Shown: one piece after another, positions 17,041 through 31,848 of the stretch
Layout: each line of letters opens with the position of its first letter
Numbering within the stretch: position 1 is the first letter of the stretch
Source of the DNA: an uncultured Clostridium sp.
Lineage (GTDB): Bacteria; Bacillota; Clostridia; Lachnospirales; Lachnospiraceae
Assembly (NCBI GenBank): GCA_947575275.1
Contig: CANPMS010000003.1
Coordinates: forward strand, 1 to 64,000
DNA length: 64,000 nucleotides
Reading direction: 5' to 3'
Program-made: the position numbers and the translations under genes
The notes under the pieces: model-generated
Seen by the model: the letters and a program-made list of their open reading frames with translations, nothing else
Databases searched by the model: none
Told to the model about the DNA's origin: nothing

Positions 17041-19350
17041 TTATGTTTTCCTGGCTGTGCTGCTCCCCTTCCGTGGGGCTTTTTCAGCCTTCTTTGCCTT
17101 CGTCATTTTATTTTCCGGCACAGGCAGCGGCTGGCAGGAGAACACAATCGTCGACATGGGAGGAATCTCAATCAGCAGGGAATTCTCACGACCATCACTC
17201 TCTTGCTGTTTCGAGATTTTCGCCCGGGGATTACCCTTTCCGCTTCCTCCATACTTCACATCATCACTGTTTAAAATCTCCTTATACCGCCCATAGAACG
17301 GAACACCAATACGGTACTTGGAGTGCCCCGCCGGCGCAAAGTTGCTGACAAATAAAAGCGTCTCCTCCTCCTTGTCAGTCCTGCGTATAAATACCACAAT
17401 ATTCTCGCTTCCGGCACTGCAATTAATCCACTCGAAGCCATGAGGATGAAAATCCTGCTGATACATGGCCGGATAAGTCCGATAAAGCATGTTCAGCGCT
17501 TTCACATAGTCCTGGGTGTTCTTATGAACCGGGTACTCCAGAATACTCCAGGGCAGCTCCTCGTTCTCATTCCACTCGGCGATCTGTGCAAACTCCTGCC
17601 CCATAAACAAAAGCTTCTTACCTGGGTGTCCGTACATAAAACCATACGCCGCACGCAGATTATCTGCCTTTGCCTCATATGTGTCTCCCGGCATCTTACA
17701 GAGCATGGAGGCCTTGCCATGTACCACCTCGTCGTGGGAAAACACCAGAACAAAGTCCTCGCTGTATGCGTACAGCATACTGAAGGTCAGTTCACCGTAA
17801 TGGTGGGCTCGAAAATATGGGTCACATTTCATGTATCCTGTAAAATCATTCATCCATCCCATATTCCACTTGTAATCAAAGCCCAGACCATTGTTCTCCA
17901 CATCACCTGTAATCATGGGCCACGCCGTGGATTCCTCTGCAATCAGCAGAACACCCTCTTCCTGCTTTTTAAAAACACTGTTTAAATGCTTTAGGAACTC
18001 AACTGCCTCCAGATTTTCATGCCCACCATAAATATTCGCTACCCACTCGCCGCTATTCTTTCCGTAATCCAGATACAGCATGGAGGCTACCGCATCCATA
18101 CGGATTCCGTCTGCATGGTACTGTTTGGCCCAGAACAGGGCATTGGCAATCAGGAAATTTGTCACTTGCGGGCGGCCGTAATTGTAAATCAATGTACCCC
18201 AATGGGGATGAGCGCCCTGACGGGGATCCTGATGCTCATATACGCAGGTGCCGTCAAAACATGCCAGACCATACGAATCGCGGGGAAAATGGGCAGGTAC
18301 CCAGTCAAGAATCACACCAACCTCATTCCTGTGCATATAATCCATAAAATACATGAAATCGTCCGGTGTTCCATAGCGGCTGGTAGGCGCATAATAGCCA
18401 GTTACCTGATAACCCCAGGAAGCATCCAGCGGATGTTCCATAATCGGCATCAGTTCCACATGGGTATACCCCATCTCCACCACATATTCTGCCAGACGCG
18501 GCGCAATCTCCCGGTAATTATAAAATTCAGAGCCGACAACCGGCTTTCCCTCCTCGTCCTCCAAAATTGGTTTACGCATCCAGGAGCCTAAATGTACCTC
18601 ATAGATACAAAGCGGCTTATCCTTTGCCGCCTTTGGACGCTCCGCCAGCCATTTCTCATCACTCCACGTAAAACTTTCCATATCCCAAACCACCGAAGCC
18701 GTATTTGGACGCAGCTCCGCATAGTTGCCATAAGGGTCTGACTTTAAGATTGGCTCACCCTGTCGGTTCTTAATCTCATATTTGTACATCTCCCCCACTG
18801 TAAGTCCCGGAATAAACAGTTCAAATACACCATAGTTCCCCAACCGCTTCATCGGATGGCGCCGACCATCCCACTGGTTAAAGTTTCCCACCACGCTGAC
18901 ACGCATAGCGCAAGGCGCCCACACGGAAAAGTATACGCCGGACACGCCATTGATTGTTGTAGGATGTGCCCCCATCTTCTTATAGACATCATAATAAATC
19001 CCCGCATCAAATTTCTTTAACTCCGCCTCACTGTACTGAGTCCCAAATGAATAAGGGTCATAAATTTCCCTGGTTACACCATTGTCATAAGTCACCAGCA
19101 TTGAATATTCCGCCACGCTCTTTCGTGGTATCAGAACAGCAAAAAAGCCCGCTTCATCCTGCTGCTCCATAGGATATTTCTTGCCCCCCAGCTTTACAGC
19201 AACCGATGATGCCGTTGGCAGGAACGCCTGAATCAGCAGACCTGCATCCACAAGATGCGGTCCTAAAAGCCTCTCTGGATTCGGCGCCTCCGAATACACC
19301 AGCTCCTCAATCCCCGCCCAATCCATCAAATCATACAACACCTTGTCCAT
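17041..19350 (-). CDS. glgB: 1,4-alpha-glucan branching enzyme
   Basis: GlgB introduces alpha-1,6 branches into glycogen. The 769-residue protein has an N-terminal CBM48 region (YFSVWAPCAMRVSVVGNFNQW), the GH13 barrel with VILDWVPAHFPRD, the nucleophile in GIRMDAVASMLYLDYG, the acid in LLIAEESTAWP and FSHDEVVHGK, and a C-terminal beta domain. It is longer than most (about 620-730), partly because of a Lys/Ala/Arg-rich tail of some 25 residues after the beta domain. A single GlgB is present; the GlgX-like protein at 49477 and the amylase at 40014 are other GH13 members in this window but not in the same operon. Confidence 0.95.
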   Translation of the reverse strand: MDKVLYDLMDWAGIEELVYSEAPNPERLLGPHLVDAGLLIQAFLPTASSVAVKLGGKKYPMEQQDEAGFFAVLIPRKSVAEYSMLVTYDNGVTREIYDPYSFGTQYSEAELKKFDAGIYYDVYKKMGAHPTTINGVSGVYFSVWAPCAMRVSVVGNFNQWDGRRHPMKRLGNYGVFELFIPGLTVGEMYKYEIKNRQGEPILKSDPYGNYAELRPNTASVVWDMESFTWSDEKWLAERPKAAKDKPLCIYEVHLGSWMRKPILEDEEGKPVVGSEFYNYREIAPRLAEYVVEMGYTHVELMPIMEHPLDASWGYQVTGYYAPTSRYGTPDDFMYFMDYMHRNEVGVILDWVPAHFPRDSYGLACFDGTCVYEHQDPRQGAHPHWGTLIYNYGRPQVTNFLIANALFWAKQYHADGIRMDAVASMLYLDYGKNSGEWVANIYGGHENLEAVEFLKHLNSVFKKQEEGVLLIAEESTAWPMITGDVENNGLGFDYKWNMGWMNDFTGYMKCDPYFRAHHYGELTFSMLYAYSEDFVLVFSHDEVVHGKASMLCKMPGDTYEAKADNLRAAYGFMYGHPGKKLLFMGQEFAQIAEWNENEELPWSILEYPVHKNTQDYVKALNMLYRTYPAMYQQDFHPHGFEWINCSAGSENIVVFIRRTDKEEETLLFVSNFAPAGHSKYRIGVPFYGRYKEILNSDDVKYGGSGKGNPRAKISKQQESDGRENSLLIEIPPMSTIVFSCQPLPVPENKMTKAKKAEKAPRKGSSTARKT

Positions 19351-19395
19351 AAGATACCCCCTTGTGTTCTAGCCTTTATTATACCTTATTTTCTC

Positions 19396-20496
19396 TCAAT
19401 CTTCCAACTTTACCACACATTCTAACACTCCCTTTTCCTGCTCCATATTCCGATACGCCAGCATCAAATCTACCATGCGCCCGTAACTGCGCACCCCATC
19501 TGTCTGATTATTTATTTTCAGGTAGGTATCATTCCACTGACTGGCCGCTTCAGCAACTTTACCCTCGTAGCGGTTCCAATAGATTGCGTTTTTCTGAAGG
19601 TCGTTCTGCGCTTGAGTGCAGAGCTGGTTATTTAATTGTATGTAAGTCTCCATATCTGCCCTTGCCAGCTGGCTGCCCGCATAGACCCAGCCGGTCAAAT
19701 AACCGCTGTAACGAAACGCCGGTTCATCCGAAAAAATACACGCCAGATAACCAATGAAATTCGCCTCGTCTTCCCGCATAAAGCCCTTTAAATGGGATAG
19801 TTCATGACAAATAGTATGGGGCACATTATAATCCGGCATGTGACCGTTGAAGTTTGCCTCCACAGTAAACGGTGAGTAGATTCCACAAAGCTGCTGAACT
19901 GATAAAATCCAGTCAACCGCCACCTCCTTAGGCTTGGGATAAAAGCCCTGAAGGGACGGGAAGCGTTCTCCTGCCTTCTGCATGGCGCGCACACCTTCCT
20001 CACGCCACTGGACACGATTTTCCCGATAGCTTCCTGCTGCTTCGTCTGCAGCCTCCAGCTCCCTGGCTGCTTCATTCACCTGCTCCACAAGAAATCTGCA
20101 CAGCGCTTTTAACTCCTCCTCTGTGGATTTCTCCACCGAAATTCCTGCATACTCTGAAAACGCCATAGCATAATAGTTAACCCCGCAATTTGCCGTATAC
20201 AAAAAAAGCAGAAGTCCGGTCAGAAATACAATTCTGCAGCCAGTTCGTGCCGGTTTCCGGAAATTTCTTATCAAATACACAACCAGGCAAAAAAATAGTA
20301 AATAAATACATATTTCAGCCACTGACAGGTCAACAATACCGGAAATCCTTCCAACAATCCCCACAATCAGTGGATATACGTTATGCGCATACCATGTGGC
20401 AAAACCCTCTGCACACCTGGCAAGTACTTGTAGAAGCAGCGCTGCCGCAAGCAACCCCCCGCCCGCAATAGCAAACCGCCTGTCTCTTTTTTTCAA
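19396..20496 (-). CDS. DUF3810 membrane protein with zinc-protease-like HELSH motif
   Basis: The 366-residue protein has three membrane segments in the first 130 residues, then a soluble domain with YNVPHTICHELSHLKGFMREDEANF, the hallmark of DUF3810, resembling an HExxH zincin site with a downstream acidic residue. The function is unknown; a membrane-bound metalloprotease is likely. The frame is open further upstream, but I prefer the TTG at 20496, preceded by GAGGAAGG, because the next residues KKRDRRFAIAGGG start a normal positive-inside membrane protein. It stands alone between glgB and the atp operon terminator. Confidence 0.75.
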   Translation of the reverse strand: MKKRDRRFAIAGGGLLAAALLLQVLARCAEGFATWYAHNVYPLIVGIVGRISGIVDLSVAEICIYLLFFCLVVYLIRNFRKPARTGCRIVFLTGLLLFLYTANCGVNYYAMAFSEYAGISVEKSTEEELKALCRFLVEQVNEAARELEAADEAAGSYRENRVQWREEGVRAMQKAGERFPSLQGFYPKPKEVAVDWILSVQQLCGIYSPFTVEANFNGHMPDYNVPHTICHELSHLKGFMREDEANFIGYLACIFSDEPAFRYSGYLTGWVYAGSQLARADMETYIQLNNQLCTQAQNDLQKNAIYWNRYEGKVAEAASQWNDTYLKINNQTDGVRSYGRMVDLMLAYRNMEQEKGVLECVVKLED

Positions 20497-20597
20497 ATGT
20501 ATCCTTCCTCTCTTCTTGTCACATGAATCTGTCTCTTTCCAATAATTCTCTTTTGTCAGTCTAATACCATCATAACACAGCCCCACAGACTCCACAA

Positions 20598-20644
20598 CAA
20601 CAAAGAGTCCCTGGCAGGGAAAAAATCCATGCCAAAGACTCCTT
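20598..20644 (-). terminator. Terminator of the atp operon
   Basis: On the minus strand AGGAGTCTTTGGCA pairs with TGCCAGGGACTCT, apart from an internal mismatch, and is followed by TTGTTGTTG. It lies 35 bases after atpC. Confidence 0.65.
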
Positions 20645-20678
20645 CTTATATCATCTCACCAGTTATTTCTGCTTTTTT

Positions 20679-21080
20679 CTATCTGCGCTGCAGCCCCAGG
20701 CGCACCAACGCACGCTTCAGCGCTGCCTCAGCACGCATAATATCAAGGGTCATATCCTGATTGGCAAGACGGCGCTCCGCACGAATGCGCGCCTCCTCTG
20801 CACGTTTAAAATCAATTTCGTCCGGCCACTCCACAATCTCTGCCATAATCGTCACAGACTCAGGAAGAATTGTGAAAAATCCCGACATCAATGCAGCTTC
20901 CTTTACCTCCCCTGACTCGTGGATTCTGAGCACGCCCGGAGCCACAACAGCAGTTAACGGAATGTGATTGGGATAAATACCAATATTTCCCTCTGTGGTG
21001 GTCAGTTCCACCATAGATACATCCCCCTCATAGAACCGCTCCTGCGGAGTGATAATCTGTAATTTCATTACATCAGCCAT
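20679..21080 (-). CDS. atpC: ATP synthase F1 epsilon subunit
   Basis: AtpC is the small central-stalk subunit that regulates F1. The 133-residue protein starts with the beta-sandwich (LQIITPQERFYEGDVSMVELTTTEGNIGIYPNHIPL) and ends with a two-helix domain rich in Arg and Ala. Length is normal. It is the last gene of the atp operon, 12 bases after atpD. Confidence 0.96.
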   Translation of the reverse strand: MADVMKLQIITPQERFYEGDVSMVELTTTEGNIGIYPNHIPLTAVVAPGVLRIHESGEVKEAALMSGFFTILPESVTIMAEIVEWPDEIDFKRAEEARIRAERRLANQDMTLDIMRAEAALKRALVRLGLQRR

Positions 21081-21092
21081 AGACGTACCCCC

Positions 21093-23370
<2,278 letters not shown>

Positions 23371-23389
23371 GACTCGTCACCTGCCTTGT

Positions 23390-25450
<2,061 letters not shown>

Positions 25451-25463
<13 letters not shown>

Positions 25464-25966
25464 GTGCTCTCACCCATCTCCCTCAACGTCTCGTCAATCA
25501 AAGCATCCTGAATCTTCACATCGATGGAGTTTGCGACTATCTTCTCAGCCATCAGAGATGCAATATTCACTACTTCCTGCTTCATGTCGTCGATTGCTTT
25601 CTTCTTCTCCAGCTCGATCTCCCAGTTTGCCCGCTCGATGATTCTCGCCGCTTCCGCCCTGGCTTCACTCAGCATCTCCTCCTCCCGCGCCTTTGCCTTG
25701 CGCCGCGCGGTCTCCAAAATGCTTTCTGCCTCCTTGTCCACATCCTTTAATTTTGCCTCGTACTCTGCTTTCATGGTCTCCGCAGATGTCTTATCTGCGG
25801 CAGCCTGAGAAAGATCTCCGGCAATTTTCTGCTTTCTCTTCTCCAGCACGTCCTGAACTGGATTAAAAAGCAGGTAGGACAGCGCGAAAAATAATATAAA
25901 GATATTGATGCCGGTCAGCACTGCATCATGCAGCAGCTGCGGATCAAATCCTATTAATCTGTCCAA
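25451..25966 (-). CDS. atpF: ATP synthase Fo b subunit
   Basis: AtpF forms the peripheral stalk. After one membrane segment (LTGINIFILFFALSYLLF) the 171-residue protein is a long charged coiled coil rich in Glu, Lys and Ala, as in the family. A GAT/GAG-rich charged region runs to the C-terminus, which overlaps the atpH start. Confidence 0.95.
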
Positions 25967-26035
25967 ATCTTTAGCCCCCTTTCGTCACGTTGAGCATTCC
26001 GGATTTCCGAATCCTCCTTCCTGATTCATTCCAAA

Positions 26036-26308
<273 letters not shown>

Positions 26309-26329
26309 CTAAATATTAAAATATATTGT

Positions 26330-27031
26330 TTATTCCATCTTATCATTAATGTAAACCATTGTCAGCATACAAAAAACGTATGTCTGGATACAGCCAGAAA
26401 ATAAATCGCAGTAAACATGAAGCGCTGCTGGAATACCAATGTTGGCAAACACCGGCATCATTCCATACCATAATCCCATAATGATAACGCCTGAAAGCAG
26501 ATTCGCGAACAGACGCAGGGATATGGACAGAGGGTTTGCCAGCTCTCCAATCAGATTAATCGGGAACAAAATCGGTGTTGGCTCAAACAGGCTTGTAAAA
26601 TGACGCACACCCCGATTTTTAATGCCCTGATAATTTACGATGAAGAAAGTAAACATCCCCAGCAAAAAGGTCACACCATAATCTGCAGTCGGCGCTCGCA
26701 GCCCAAGCACGCCGCTCAAGTTGCAAAACAGAATAAACAGAAATATGGTTCCGATATAGTTGATAAATTTTCTCGCATTACCCCCCAGAATACCGGCAGT
26801 CATGCCCGACAAGGCCTCGTATGCCATCTCCAGCGCATTCTGAAAACTGCCCGGTACGTCCGTCGCCCTCTTGAGCATCCGATTTGCCAAAATTGCAATA
26901 ATCAGAATGATAATGGAGATAATCCACATTCCGATGGTAGTTGTGGTGATCCAAAAATCCTGACCGAACATCTCATATTTTAAGATACCGTGTATCATAA
27001 AGTCAGGTTCATTGGAAATCAGCATTCCCAT
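26330..27031 (-). CDS. atpB: ATP synthase Fo a subunit
   Basis: AtpB provides the ion half-channels. The 233-residue protein has five to six membrane segments and the essential arginine in the NPLSISLRLFANLLSG block, plus GELANP. It is the first core subunit gene of the operon, 28 bases after atpI. Confidence 0.96.
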   Translation of the reverse strand: MGMLISNEPDFMIHGILKYEMFGQDFWITTTTIGMWIISIIILIIAILANRMLKRATDVPGSFQNALEMAYEALSGMTAGILGGNARKFINYIGTIFLFILFCNLSGVLGLRAPTADYGVTFLLGMFTFFIVNYQGIKNRGVRHFTSLFEPTPILFPINLIGELANPLSISLRLFANLLSGVIIMGLWYGMMPVFANIGIPAALHVYCDLFSGCIQTYVFCMLTMVYINDKME

Positions 27032-27059
27032 ATTTTCTCCTCCTTTCCTCTAAATTTTT

Positions 27060-27503
27060 CTAATCTGATATTTCCGAATCCACATTCAGTCGTTCCTCCT
27101 TATGACTGGAAATCCTGTGGATTAACGGCTGTAAATATGCGCCTGCTTTCATGCCCATGGCTCCAATTACTGCAGCCAGCAGGTCTATTTCCAGCACCCG
27201 CCAGCACAAGAACAGCACTGCCACAAACACCAGTTTTCGTAGAAAACTCTGCGCTACCGTAAATTTATTGGCATACTCATCATTCTGGCTGGACAGTACC
27301 CGCTCCGTTATAACTGCCATATGGAACAGCATCAGAGCTGCACCTGATCCGCCGAGCAAAAGCCCCAATACCACCGGTTTTACCGGGTAGCCCCCCACTG
27401 GAAGCAGAACACAGGCCAGAAGAATCAGCAGTAAATCGTAAAGCACCACCCCGGTCAGCAGTTCAAGAAGCAACCGCCTTGTCGGCTTACTGAGCCACTC
27501 CAT
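27060..27503 (-). CDS. atpI: ATP synthase subunit I (AtpI-like membrane protein)
   Basis: This 147-residue protein has four membrane segments with short loops, as in the ATP-synt_I family, and sits directly before atpB. AtpI proteins assist c-ring assembly and have been proposed to transport Mg2+ or Ca2+ together with AtpZ. It follows atpZ after 18 bases. Similarity within this family is low, so the call leans on topology and position. Confidence 0.8.
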   Translation of the reverse strand: MEWLSKPTRRLLLELLTGVVLYDLLLILLACVLLPVGGYPVKPVVLGLLLGGSGAALMLFHMAVITERVLSSQNDEYANKFTVAQSFLRKLVFVAVLFLCWRVLEIDLLAAVIGAMGMKAGAYLQPLIHRISSHKEERLNVDSEISD

Positions 27504-27521
27504 CTCCCTTTGCCTCCTTCT

Positions 27522-27863
27522 TTACACGCTGTCCGAATCCGAATCAGATGCCTGCTTATCCTTAAGGATACGGCTCACCTGCTTTGGCTTACTGATTCCT
27601 GTCCTCTGCACATCTGTCGAATGCTCCGCATGGAAACGTTCCTCGTCCTTCTTTTCCTGACGAATCATTGCCTGCACCATCTTCCACGCGCACCGCACAC
27701 CTGCCAGCACTCCAAGAATCAGCATCGGAACCATAAGCTTTGTTCCAAGCCGGGAATCCGCCTGGAAGCCGATAAAAATACAGAGGAAAATTGGTGTAAG
27801 CACACACAATCCAAGCTGCATCACCATCGCCAGGCTCCGGATCACGCTCTTGTTATAATACAC
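27522..27863 (-). CDS. atpZ: AtpZ/AtpI-family small membrane protein, first gene of the atp operon
   Basis: The 113-residue protein has two membrane segments (LAMVMQLGLCVLTPIFLCIF and LMVPMLILGVLAGVRCAWKM) followed by a hydrophilic, Ser/Asp-rich tail. This is the AtpZ pattern, including the QLG and the LGVLAG turns. I chose the GTG at 27863, seven bases after GGAGGAGG; the TTG just before it is too close. Having both atpZ and atpI is known from alkaliphilic Bacillus and several Clostridia. Confidence 0.8.
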   Translation of the reverse strand: MYYNKSVIRSLAMVMQLGLCVLTPIFLCIFIGFQADSRLGTKLMVPMLILGVLAGVRCAWKMVQAMIRQEKKDEERFHAEHSTDVQRTGISKPKQVSRILKDKQASDSDSDSV

Positions 27864-27906
27864 CAAAAATCCTCCTCCACATTTTCATATACATATACGT
27901 TGCTTA

Positions 27907-27935
27907 TTATACCCAAACATTTTTATTTTGTCCAT
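27907..27935 (-). promoter_or_regulatory. Sigma-A promoter of the atp operon
   Basis: On the minus strand TGGACA (27930-27935) and a perfect TATAAT (27907-27912) are separated by 17 bases, about 40 bases before atpZ. The -35 box lies right at the end of the malic enzyme gene, so the operon start is independent of that gene. Confidence 0.7.
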
Positions 27936-27937
27936 TA

Positions 27938-29128
27938 TTAATAAAATATTTCTGTGTACGGCGCACGGTTGATGCCCTCCTCCACCGCCGCCTTTGCAAC
28001 TGCATTGGCAACAGCCAGCGCTACGCGCTTATCAAAAGACGAGGGAATCACATACTCCTCTGTTAATTCCTCCTCCGGAATAACTGCGGCAATTGCGTGG
28101 GCCGCCGCAATCTTCATAGACTCCGTAATATCTTTTGCACGAACTGCTAAAACTCCTTTAAACATTCCCGGGAATACCAGCACATTATTAATCTGATTTG
28201 GATAGTCGGAACGTCCGGTTCCCACAACCAATGCTCCCCCGGCCTTCGCTTCCTCTGGCATAATTTCCGGTACCGGATTTGCCATAGCAAACACAATACC
28301 ACCGTCCATGGATGCCACCATCTGACGTGTTACCAGATTTGGGCGGGACACGCCCACAAAAATATCCGCCCCCTTCAGAGCATCTTCCAGCTTACCGTGC
28401 TCTCTCTTTAAGTTGCTGATATGAGAGATTTCCTCCTGACCTGAGTTTAAGCCCTCATCTCCCTCACAGATAATCCCGTTAATATCACACATGATAATAT
28501 TCCCGAATCCCATCGCAATAAGCTGCTTTCCGATAGCAACGCCTGCCGCGCCTGCGCCGTTGATCACCACCTTAAGCTCTCCCATCCTCTTTCCCGTCAC
28601 CTTAACTGCATTTAACAGCGCAGCGCTTACCACGATTGCAGTACCATGCTGATCATCATGGAAAATCGGAATATCACATCGTTCCTTTAGCTTCTTTTCA
28701 ATTTCAAAACAGCGCGGGGCTGCAATATCCTCCAGGTTGATTCCGCCAAAGCTTTTGGAAATCAGCGCAATTGTGCTGACGATAGTATCCACATCCTTGG
28801 AGTCCACACAAAGAGGAAAGGCATCTACATTGGCAAAGGCTTTAAACAACGCGCACTTCCCCTCCATAACCGGCATACCCGCACTGGGCCCAATATCCCC
28901 AAGCCCCAGCACAGCCGTACCATCGGTAATCACTGCTACCAGGTTGCCTTTACGGGTATACTCATACGCCAGTTCTTCATCCTTTGCGATTAAAAGGCAT
29001 GGCTCCGCCACGCCCGGCGTGTATGCCACGGAAAGCTCTTCCCGATTCGTAATCGGCGCACGCGAGATGACTTCAATCTTACCCTTCCATTCTTTGTGTT
29101 TCTCGATTGCAAGCTGCTTTTTATCCAC
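27938..29128 (-). CDS. NAD(P)-dependent malic enzyme
   Basis: Malic enzyme oxidatively decarboxylates malate to pyruvate. The 396-residue protein is of the short prokaryotic type: malate site AYTPGVAEPC, metal-binding FHDDQHGTAIV, the nucleotide-binding VVINGAGAAGVAIGKQL, and the NPVPEI motif. No phosphotransacetylase-like extension is present. The start at 29128 follows GGAGGATG. It lies downstream of clpB with a 42-base gap. Confidence 0.93.
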   Translation of the reverse strand: MDKKQLAIEKHKEWKGKIEVISRAPITNREELSVAYTPGVAEPCLLIAKDEELAYEYTRKGNLVAVITDGTAVLGLGDIGPSAGMPVMEGKCALFKAFANVDAFPLCVDSKDVDTIVSTIALISKSFGGINLEDIAAPRCFEIEKKLKERCDIPIFHDDQHGTAIVVSAALLNAVKVTGKRMGELKVVINGAGAAGVAIGKQLIAMGFGNIIMCDINGIICEGDEGLNSGQEEISHISNLKREHGKLEDALKGADIFVGVSRPNLVTRQMVASMDGGIVFAMANPVPEIMPEEAKAGGALVVGTGRSDYPNQINNVLVFPGMFKGVLAVRAKDITESMKIAAAHAIAAVIPEEELTEEYVIPSSFDKRVALAVANAVAKAAVEEGINRAPYTEIFY

Positions 29129-29170
29129 AGTAACATCCTCCTCATTGTTTGCCCTAAATGGCTATCATTC

Positions 29171-31762
29171 TCACTTAACATATGCAATCAGCTTTGTGCC
29201 GTCCTGCGCTGTGTCAATTACAATACTTTGTCCCTCACTGATATTTCCCTCCAGGATAATCCGTGCTGCCAGAGTCTCCACATGTTTCTGAAGATACCTG
29301 CGGAGCGGACGCGCACCATAGGCCGGGTCATAACCGTTATCAGTGATAAATTCCTTTGCACGCTCAGTTAGCTCCACCTTAAGCTCCCTGTCTGTCAGCC
29401 GTCTGTTCACATCAGCAACCATCAATTCTACAATATGGCTGATATTATCCTTTGTCAGCGGCTTAAAGAGGATGGTCTCGTCCAAACGATTTAAAAACTC
29501 CGGGCGGAAATGTGTGCGCAGGTCACCCATAACCATCGCCTCCGCTTCCGGTTTTATAGAACCGCCTCCATCGATTCCCTCTAAAAGATACTGGGAACCG
29601 ATGTTGGAGGTCATAATCAGAATCGTGTTTTTAAAATCCACCGTCTTTCCGGTAGAATCAGTAATCCGCCCATCATCCAACACCTGCAAAAGTACATTAA
29701 ACACGTCCGGGTGGGCCTTCTCCACCTCATCAAACAGCACCACGGAATAGGGTTTGCGGCGCACTGCCTCGGTCAGTTGACCTCCCTCATCATAGCCCAC
29801 ATATCCGGGAGGCGCCCCAATCAGACGCGCCACAGAATGTTTCTCCATGTATTCGCTCATATCAATACGAACCATGTTGTTCTCATCATCGAACAACGCC
29901 TCTGCAAGCGCCTTTGCAAGCTCTGTCTTGCCCACACCGGTAGGACCCAAAAACAGAAAGGAGCCGATAGGCTTTGTGGGATCCTTGATTCCTGCCTTAG
30001 ACCGCAGAATCGCCTCCGTCACCTTCTCTACACCCTCATCCTGCCCCACTACGCGCTGGTGAAGCACCTGATCCAGATGCAGAATCCTGCTGCGCTCACT
30101 CTCGTTTAATTTGCTGACGGGAATACCGGTCCAGCGGGAGATAATACGCGCAATCTCATTCTCGGTAACGCTTTCATGCACCAGACTCAGATCCTGACTC
30201 TTTACTTTTTCCTCCTCACTCTCCAGTTCCTTCTGAAGCTGGGGCAGCTTTCCATACTGTAACTCCGCTGCTCTGTTTAAATCATACTGCTGCTGTGCCG
30301 CTGCAATATCCCGATTGACCTGCTCAATCTCCTCACGCAGCGCCGACAATCGATCCACAGAAGATTTCTCATTCTCCCACTGCGCTTTCTTCGCCGAAAA
30401 CTCATCATGAAGCTCCGCCAGATTCTTCTGCAAATCCTCAAGACGCTCCTGGCTTAAGCGGTCTGTCTCTTTTTTCAGCGCTGTCTCCTCAATCTCCATC
30501 TGCATGATTTTCCGGGAAAGCTCGTCAAGCTCCGCAGGCATGGAATCCAACTCTGTCTTAATCAGCGCGCACGCCTCGTCCACCAGGTCAATCGCCTTAT
30601 CCGGCAAAAACCTGTCCGTAATATAACGCTCAGACAGCACCGCTGCCGCCACAAGTGCTGAGTCGGTAATCTTTACTCCGTGAAATACCTCGTAACGATC
30701 CTTAATTCCCCGCAAAATGGAAATGGTATCCTCCACCGATGGCTGGTCCACTAATACCGGCTGGAACCGCCGTTCCAACGCTGCATCCTTCTCAATATAC
30801 TTGCGATACTCATCCAGAGTCGTTGCTCCGATACAGTGCAGCTCCCCCCGCGCCAGCATAGGCTTTAACAGGTTTCCTGCGTCCATGGAGCCTTCCGTCT
30901 TGCCTGCACCTACAATCGTATGCAGCTCATCGATAAACAAAATAATCCGCCCATCACTCTTTTTTACTTCCTCCAGCACTGCCTTCAGACGCTCTTCAAA
31001 TTCTCCGCGGTATTTTGCGCCCGCCACCAGCGCGCCCATATCCAGCGCAAACAGCTTTCGATCCTTTAGACCTTCTGGAACATCACCACGGACAATACGC
31101 TGGGCAAGACCCTCCACCACGGCAGTCTTTCCCACACCAGGCTCACCAATCAGCACCGGGTTATTCTTCGTCTTTCTGGACAGAATCTGTACCACGTTTC
31201 GGATTTCACTGTCCCGCCCGATTACAGGATCCAGTTTCTGATTCCTGGCGCGCTCCACCAGATCATAACCATACTTCTCCAGGGTATCGTAGGTTGCCTC
31301 CGGGTTATCGCTGACTACCCTCTGATTTCCCCGCACTGTTGAGAGCGCCTGAAGAAACGCATCACGGGTAATTCCATACTGTTTGAACAACTCCTTTAGG
31401 GTTCGATCCGTATATTTTAACATGGACAGGAAAATATGCTCCACCGACACATACTCATCACCCATAGAGCGGGACTCATCCTCCGTATTAATTAAAACCT
31501 TGTTCAGATCTCCGCTGATATAAATCTGGCTTGTGCCGCTGACCTTGGGAAGCCCTGCTAATTTCTGCTCCGCCTCACTGACAATCAGCTCCTTTTGAAT
31601 TCCCATCTTCATAAGCAGCTTTAAAATCAGGCTGTCATCCAGAGTCAGCAGGCTGTAAAACAAGTGCTCCTGCTCAACCTGCTGGTTTCCGTATTCATAC
31701 GCCAGCTTCTCACAATTCTGCACAGCCTCCATGGATTTTTGGGTAAATTTGTTTATATTCAT
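29171..31762 (-). CDS. clpB: ATP-dependent disaggregase ClpB
   Basis: ClpB rescues aggregated proteins with DnaK. The 863-residue protein has the N-terminal Clp repeats, first AAA domain ([18 protein letters not shown]), a long coiled-coil middle domain (about residues 405-520, rich in Glu, Leu and Gln), and second AAA domain ([28 protein letters not shown]). The middle domain sets it apart from ClpC and ClpA. A near-consensus promoter with an overlapping palindrome lies upstream; there is no CIRCE element, and no CtsR-type direct repeat that I can see. Confidence 0.97.
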   Translation of the reverse strand: MNINKFTQKSMEAVQNCEKLAYEYGNQQVEQEHLFYSLLTLDDSLILKLLMKMGIQKELIVSEAEQKLAGLPKVSGTSQIYISGDLNKVLINTEDESRSMGDEYVSVEHIFLSMLKYTDRTLKELFKQYGITRDAFLQALSTVRGNQRVVSDNPEATYDTLEKYGYDLVERARNQKLDPVIGRDSEIRNVVQILSRKTKNNPVLIGEPGVGKTAVVEGLAQRIVRGDVPEGLKDRKLFALDMGALVAGAKYRGEFEERLKAVLEEVKKSDGRIILFIDELHTIVGAGKTEGSMDAGNLLKPMLARGELHCIGATTLDEYRKYIEKDAALERRFQPVLVDQPSVEDTISILRGIKDRYEVFHGVKITDSALVAAAVLSERYITDRFLPDKAIDLVDEACALIKTELDSMPAELDELSRKIMQMEIEETALKKETDRLSQERLEDLQKNLAELHDEFSAKKAQWENEKSSVDRLSALREEIEQVNRDIAAAQQQYDLNRAAELQYGKLPQLQKELESEEEKVKSQDLSLVHESVTENEIARIISRWTGIPVSKLNESERSRILHLDQVLHQRVVGQDEGVEKVTEAILRSKAGIKDPTKPIGSFLFLGPTGVGKTELAKALAEALFDDENNMVRIDMSEYMEKHSVARLIGAPPGYVGYDEGGQLTEAVRRKPYSVVLFDEVEKAHPDVFNVLLQVLDDGRITDSTGKTVDFKNTILIMTSNIGSQYLLEGIDGGGSIKPEAEAMVMGDLRTHFRPEFLNRLDETILFKPLTKDNISHIVELMVADVNRRLTDRELKVELTERAKEFITDNGYDPAYGARPLRRYLQKHVETLAARIILEGNISEGQSIVIDTAQDGTKLIAYVK

Positions 31763-31797
31763 AGGTCATACCTCCATTTCCCAATGTATATTCTCAT

Positions 31798-31838
31798 TGT
31801 TATATTTGTAATATAACACATATTGTCATCACTGTCAA
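31798..31838 (-). promoter_or_regulatory. clpB promoter with a perfect 9-bp inverted repeat over the -10 box
   Basis: On the minus strand TTGACA (31833-31838) and TATATT (31810-31815) are 17 bases apart. The -10 box is part of a perfect inverted repeat, TGTTATATT / AATATAACA with a three-base centre (31798-31818). The position suggests a repressor site that would block RNA polymerase. It is neither CIRCE nor a CtsR site as I know them. Confidence 0.6.
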
Positions 31839-31848
31839 TGGTCGAGTT

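Noticed and set aside
18019..18591. 190-codon plus-strand frame inside glgB
   Set aside because: Antisense to the branching enzyme and unlike any protein family.
31763..31848. CIRCE element for clpB
   Set aside because: TTAGCACTC and its complement are not present; only the other palindrome is.
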